A stretch of DNA of 64,000 bases from Plotosus lineatus (Eukaryota; Chordata; Actinopteri; Siluriformes; Plotosidae): NCBI GenBank assembly GCA_024760905.1, contig CM045729.1:80188550-80252549 (forward strand). Direction: 5' to 3'. The notes beneath the pieces were generated by a model, which did no database searches, was not told the origin of the DNA, and saw only the letters and a list, made by a program, of their open reading frames with translations. The position numbers and the translations under genes are program-made. Shown piece after piece: positions 60,955-64,000 of the stretch (its first letter is position 1; each line of letters starts with the position of its first letter).

Positions 60955-61497
60955 TAGTGTCTTTCCCTCACACCAGTCCCAAGCCTGGATAAATGCAGAG
61001 GGTTGCGTCAGGAAAAGCATCCGATGGAAAACAAATGCCAAATAAAATATGCGAGTCACAACAAAAAAATTCATACCGGATCGGTCGAGGCCTGGGTTAA
61101 CAACGACCACCATCAGTGCTGTTAATGAGAATGAGAGCGAAAAAAGAGTAGAAGAGGTGACCGTTGAGGACCAGGAAGTAGCAAAGATTAGTAAGGGTGA
61201 AGTGAGGAGGGTATTGAAGAGGATGAAGAGTAGAAAGGCAGTTGGTCCTGATGACATACCTGTGGAGGTATGGAAGTATCTAGGTGAGGGAGGAGTAAAT
61301 CTTCTGACAAGAATATTCAACAAGGTCTTAGAGCGTGAGCAGATGCCGGCGGAATGGAGAAGTATACTAGTGCCCATTTTTAAGAACAAGGGAGACGTGC
61401 AGAGTTGTGGCAACTATCGAGGGATAAAGTTGATGAGCCATACGATGAAGTTATGGGAAAGAATATTGGAAACTAGACTAAGGGCAGAGGTCAGCAT
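60955..61497 (+). mobile_element. RTE-clade LINE, left part of a split, internally deleted copy
   Basis: The 5' leader (CCCAAGCCTGGATAAATGC, GGATCGGTCGAGGCC) is joined at about 61118 directly to the RT N-terminal region ([19 protein letters not shown]), so the endonuclease is deleted. The frame 61049-61561 spans the join. The element is interrupted at 61497 and resumes at 63681. Confidence 0.9.
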
Positions 61498-63680
61498 AAT
61501 GCAGCCGGGGGGGGGGCACAAACCAGTGTCTCTCCCTCACGCCGGTCCCAAGCTCGAATAAATGCAGAGGGTTGCATCAGGAAGGACATCCGGCGTAAAA
61601 CAAATGCCAAATAAAATATGCGAGTCACTACAAAGAATGTCATACCGGATCGGTCGAGGCCCGGGTTAACAACGACCGCCATCAGTGCTGTCAACCAACA
61701 GGGAGTTCGTGGAAATTGGACTAGTGTTGGTTGAAGACGTCAAAGAAGGAGAGGTGGCAGGCATGTCCACAGGAAGAGGAAAAACACAAGTCTAGGACTG
61801 AGAGTAGGGACTTTGAATGTTAGAACTATGGAAGGAAAAGATAGAGAACTGGCTGACATGATGCAGAGGAGGAAGGTGGACATACTGTGTTTTCAGGAGA
61901 CCAGATGGAAAGGTAGCAAGGCTAGAAGGTTAGGAGCAGGAATTAAGCTGTTTTTTCATGGTGTGGATGGGAAGAGAAATGGAGTAGGAGTCATCTTGAA
62001 TGAGGAGTTTGTCAGGAATGTTCTAAAATCGAAAATAGTGTCACACAGAGTGATGAGTCTCAAGGTAGAAATTGAGGGCGTGATGTTCATTGTTGTTAGT
62101 GCTTATGCCCCACAGGCAGGATGTGAGCAAGAAGAGAAGGAGAGATTCTGGAGTGAGCTAGATGAAGTGATGCAGAGTACCCCCAGAGGTGAAAGGGTGG
62201 TCATTGGGGCAGACTTCAGTGGACATGTTGGTGCAGGACACAGAGGGGACAAGGAAGTGATGGGCAGGTTTGGTATCCAGGACAGGAACACAGAAGGACA
62301 GATGTTGGTAGATTTTGCAAAAAGGATGGAAATGGCTGTGGCAAATACTTTCTTCCAGAAGAGAGAGGAGCATAGGGTGACTTATAAAAGCGGAGGTAGG
62401 AGCACACAAGTAGATTACATCTTGTGCAGGCGATGTAATTTGAAGGAAGTCAGTGACTGCAAAGTAGTAGTGCGTGAGAGTGTTGCCAAACAGTATAGGA
62501 TGGTGGTGGTGGAAAAAGGAAGCGGGTCGTGTTGTCTTCAAGGAGGAGTTGAAACAGGCTTTGGGTGGCCAGGCAGTGCTTCCAGATGACTGGACAACTA
62601 CAGCCAATGTGATCAGGGAGACAGGTAGGAGAATACTTGGTGTGTCATCTGGACGGTGAGTAGATAAGGAGACTTGGTGGTGGAATGAGGAAGTGCAGGA
62701 GTGTGTACAAAAGAAGAGGTTAGCTAAGAAGAAGTGGGACATTGAGAGGACCGAAGAGAGTAAACAGGAGTACAGGGAGACACAGCGTAAGGCAAAGGTA
62801 GCAGTGTCAGAGGCCAAACAGAGGGCGTATGATGACTTGTATGCTCGGTTGGAAAGTAAAGAGGGAGAAAATGATTTATTCAGGTTGGCACAGCAGAGAA
62901 ATAGAGATGGGAAGGACTTGCAGCAAGTTAGAGTGATTAAGGACAGAGAGGGAAATGTATTGACTGATGACAGAAGTATGCTAGGAAGATGGAAAGTGCA
63001 GTGTTTGCCTTGAGGATGTTAATAGAGAAGTACAGAAAATGTCAGACGGAGCTCCTTTGCGCCTTTGTGAATCTGGAGAAAGCATATGACAGGGTGCTGA
63101 GCGAGGAACTGTGGTATTGCATGAGGAAGTCTGGAGTGGCAGAGAAGTATGTTAGAGTTGTGCAGGACATGTATAAGAAATGTAAGACAGTAGTGATGTG
63201 TGATTGGAGGGTATCGGCAAGAATGAATGGAAAAGTGTACAAGACGGTGGTAAGGCCAGCGATGTTGTATGCTTTTGAAAAAGTGGCCCTGGGGAAAAGA
63301 CAGGAGGCAGAGCTGGAGGTAACAGAGATGAAAATGTTGAGGTTCTCTTTGGGAGTAACGAGGATGGAGATGATCAGGAATGAGCACATCAGAGGGACAG
63401 CACATGTAAGACGTTTTGGAGACAAAGTCAGAGAGGCTAGATTGAGATGGTTTGGACATGTACAGAGGAGGGATAGTGAGTATATTGGTAGTAGGATGCT
63501 GAGGTTGGAACTACCAGGCAGAAGGCCTAGAGGAAGACCAAAGAAATGATTCATGGATGTAGTGAAGCAGGACATGAAGGTAGCTGGTATAAGAGAAGAA
63601 GATGCAGAGGATAGGGTGAGATGGAGGCAGATGATTCGCTGTGGCGACCCCTGAAGGGTAAAGCCGAAAGAAAAAGAAGG
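61498..63680 (+). mobile_element. RTE-clade LINE nested in another RTE copy, 23-bp TSD (one mismatch)
   Basis: 61475-61497 and 63681-63703 are the same 23-bp stretch of host RTE with one substitution, and the host reads through them. The copy has a 5' leader with a G run, the EEP endonuclease at 61813-62589 (LNVRTM, FQETRW, GADFSGHVG, QVDYILCRR), a deletion near 62505, a linker (62693-63000), then a deletion at about 62997 joining GRWK to the CAVFALRML position of RT (RT N-terminus lost). A further deletion near 63197 removes the palm with the FADD box. The C-terminus ends at a frameshifted stop near 63549. Nonautonomous. Confidence 0.93.
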
Positions 63681-64000
63681 AGACTAAGGACAGAGGTCAG
63701 CATCTGTGAACAACAGTTAGGTTTCATGCCAAGAAAGAGCACCACAGATGCAGTGTTTGACTTGAGAATGTTAATGGAGAAGTACAGAGAAGGTCAGAGC
63801 TGCATTGTACCTTTGTGGATCTGGAGAAAGCATATGACAGGGTGCCGAGAGAGGAACTGTGGTATTGCATGAGGAAGTCTGAAGTGGCAGAGAAGTATAT
63901 TACAATGGTGCAGGACATGTATAAAAGCTGTAAGGCAGTGGTGAGGTGTGCTGTCAGTGTGAGAGAAGAGTTCAAGGTGGAGGTGGGACTGCATCAAGGG
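63681..64000 (+). mobile_element. RTE-clade LINE, right part of the split copy (runs off window)
   Basis: Continues the host copy from the target-site repeat: [20 protein letters not shown], then the [27 protein letters not shown] region with a short deletion near 63797, up to GLHQG at the last bases. It is the same orientation as 60955-61497. Confidence 0.9.

Overview
The window looks like a repeat-rich piece of a teleost fish nuclear genome. The evidence is an intron-containing TRIM (RING / B-box / coiled-coil / PRY-SPRY) gene with the usual vertebrate exon sizes, many vertebrate-type non-LTR retrotransposons, a Tc1/mariner element with long IR/DR-type inverted repeats, tRNA-derived SINEs, and abundant (TG)n, (AT)n and (TC)n microsatellites. 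There is no bacterial gene organisation, no CRISPR array and no operon. I cannot place the species.

Layout. (1) Positions 1-8707 and 44342-50713 are the two arms of a large inverted duplication; arm 1 runs off the left edge of the window. Each arm carries one TRIM gene. The arm-2 copy (46116-49138, +) splices in silico into an open 463-residue frame across six coding exons. The arm-1 copy (4513-6883, -) has the same exon structure but lacks 4 bp in the coiled-coil exon and is probably a pseudogene. (2) The roughly 35.6 kb between the arms is nearly all transposon: about six copies of one RTE-clade LINE, a Rex1/Babar-like LINE, a recent tandem duplication (22138-28399 and 28400-34641), and a Jockey-like LINE split by an RTE insertion. 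(3) Right of arm 2 (50.7-64 kb) are further RTE copies, one nested inside another, a Tc1 element with a different DNA transposon inserted in it, and short repeats.

The window is best read as a record of rearrangement. The tandem duplication has its breakpoint inside the RTE reverse-transcriptase region. The middle RTE copy is a chimera, with the 5' part of the right-hand copy joined to the 3' part of the left-hand copy at a shared 10-bp stretch (28400-28409). Matching target-site duplications (TSDs) around five RTE copies give clean insertion boundaries. Differences between the two inverted arms date several insertions as later than the arm duplication.

No LINE or DNA transposon here appears capable of autonomous movement: every copy has stops, frameshifts, deletions or a changed catalytic motif. 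The only gene I consider probably functional is the arm-2 TRIM. I did not find a convincing new biological system; the strongest observations are structural (inverted TRIM duplication, RTE-mediated chimera, nested insertions).
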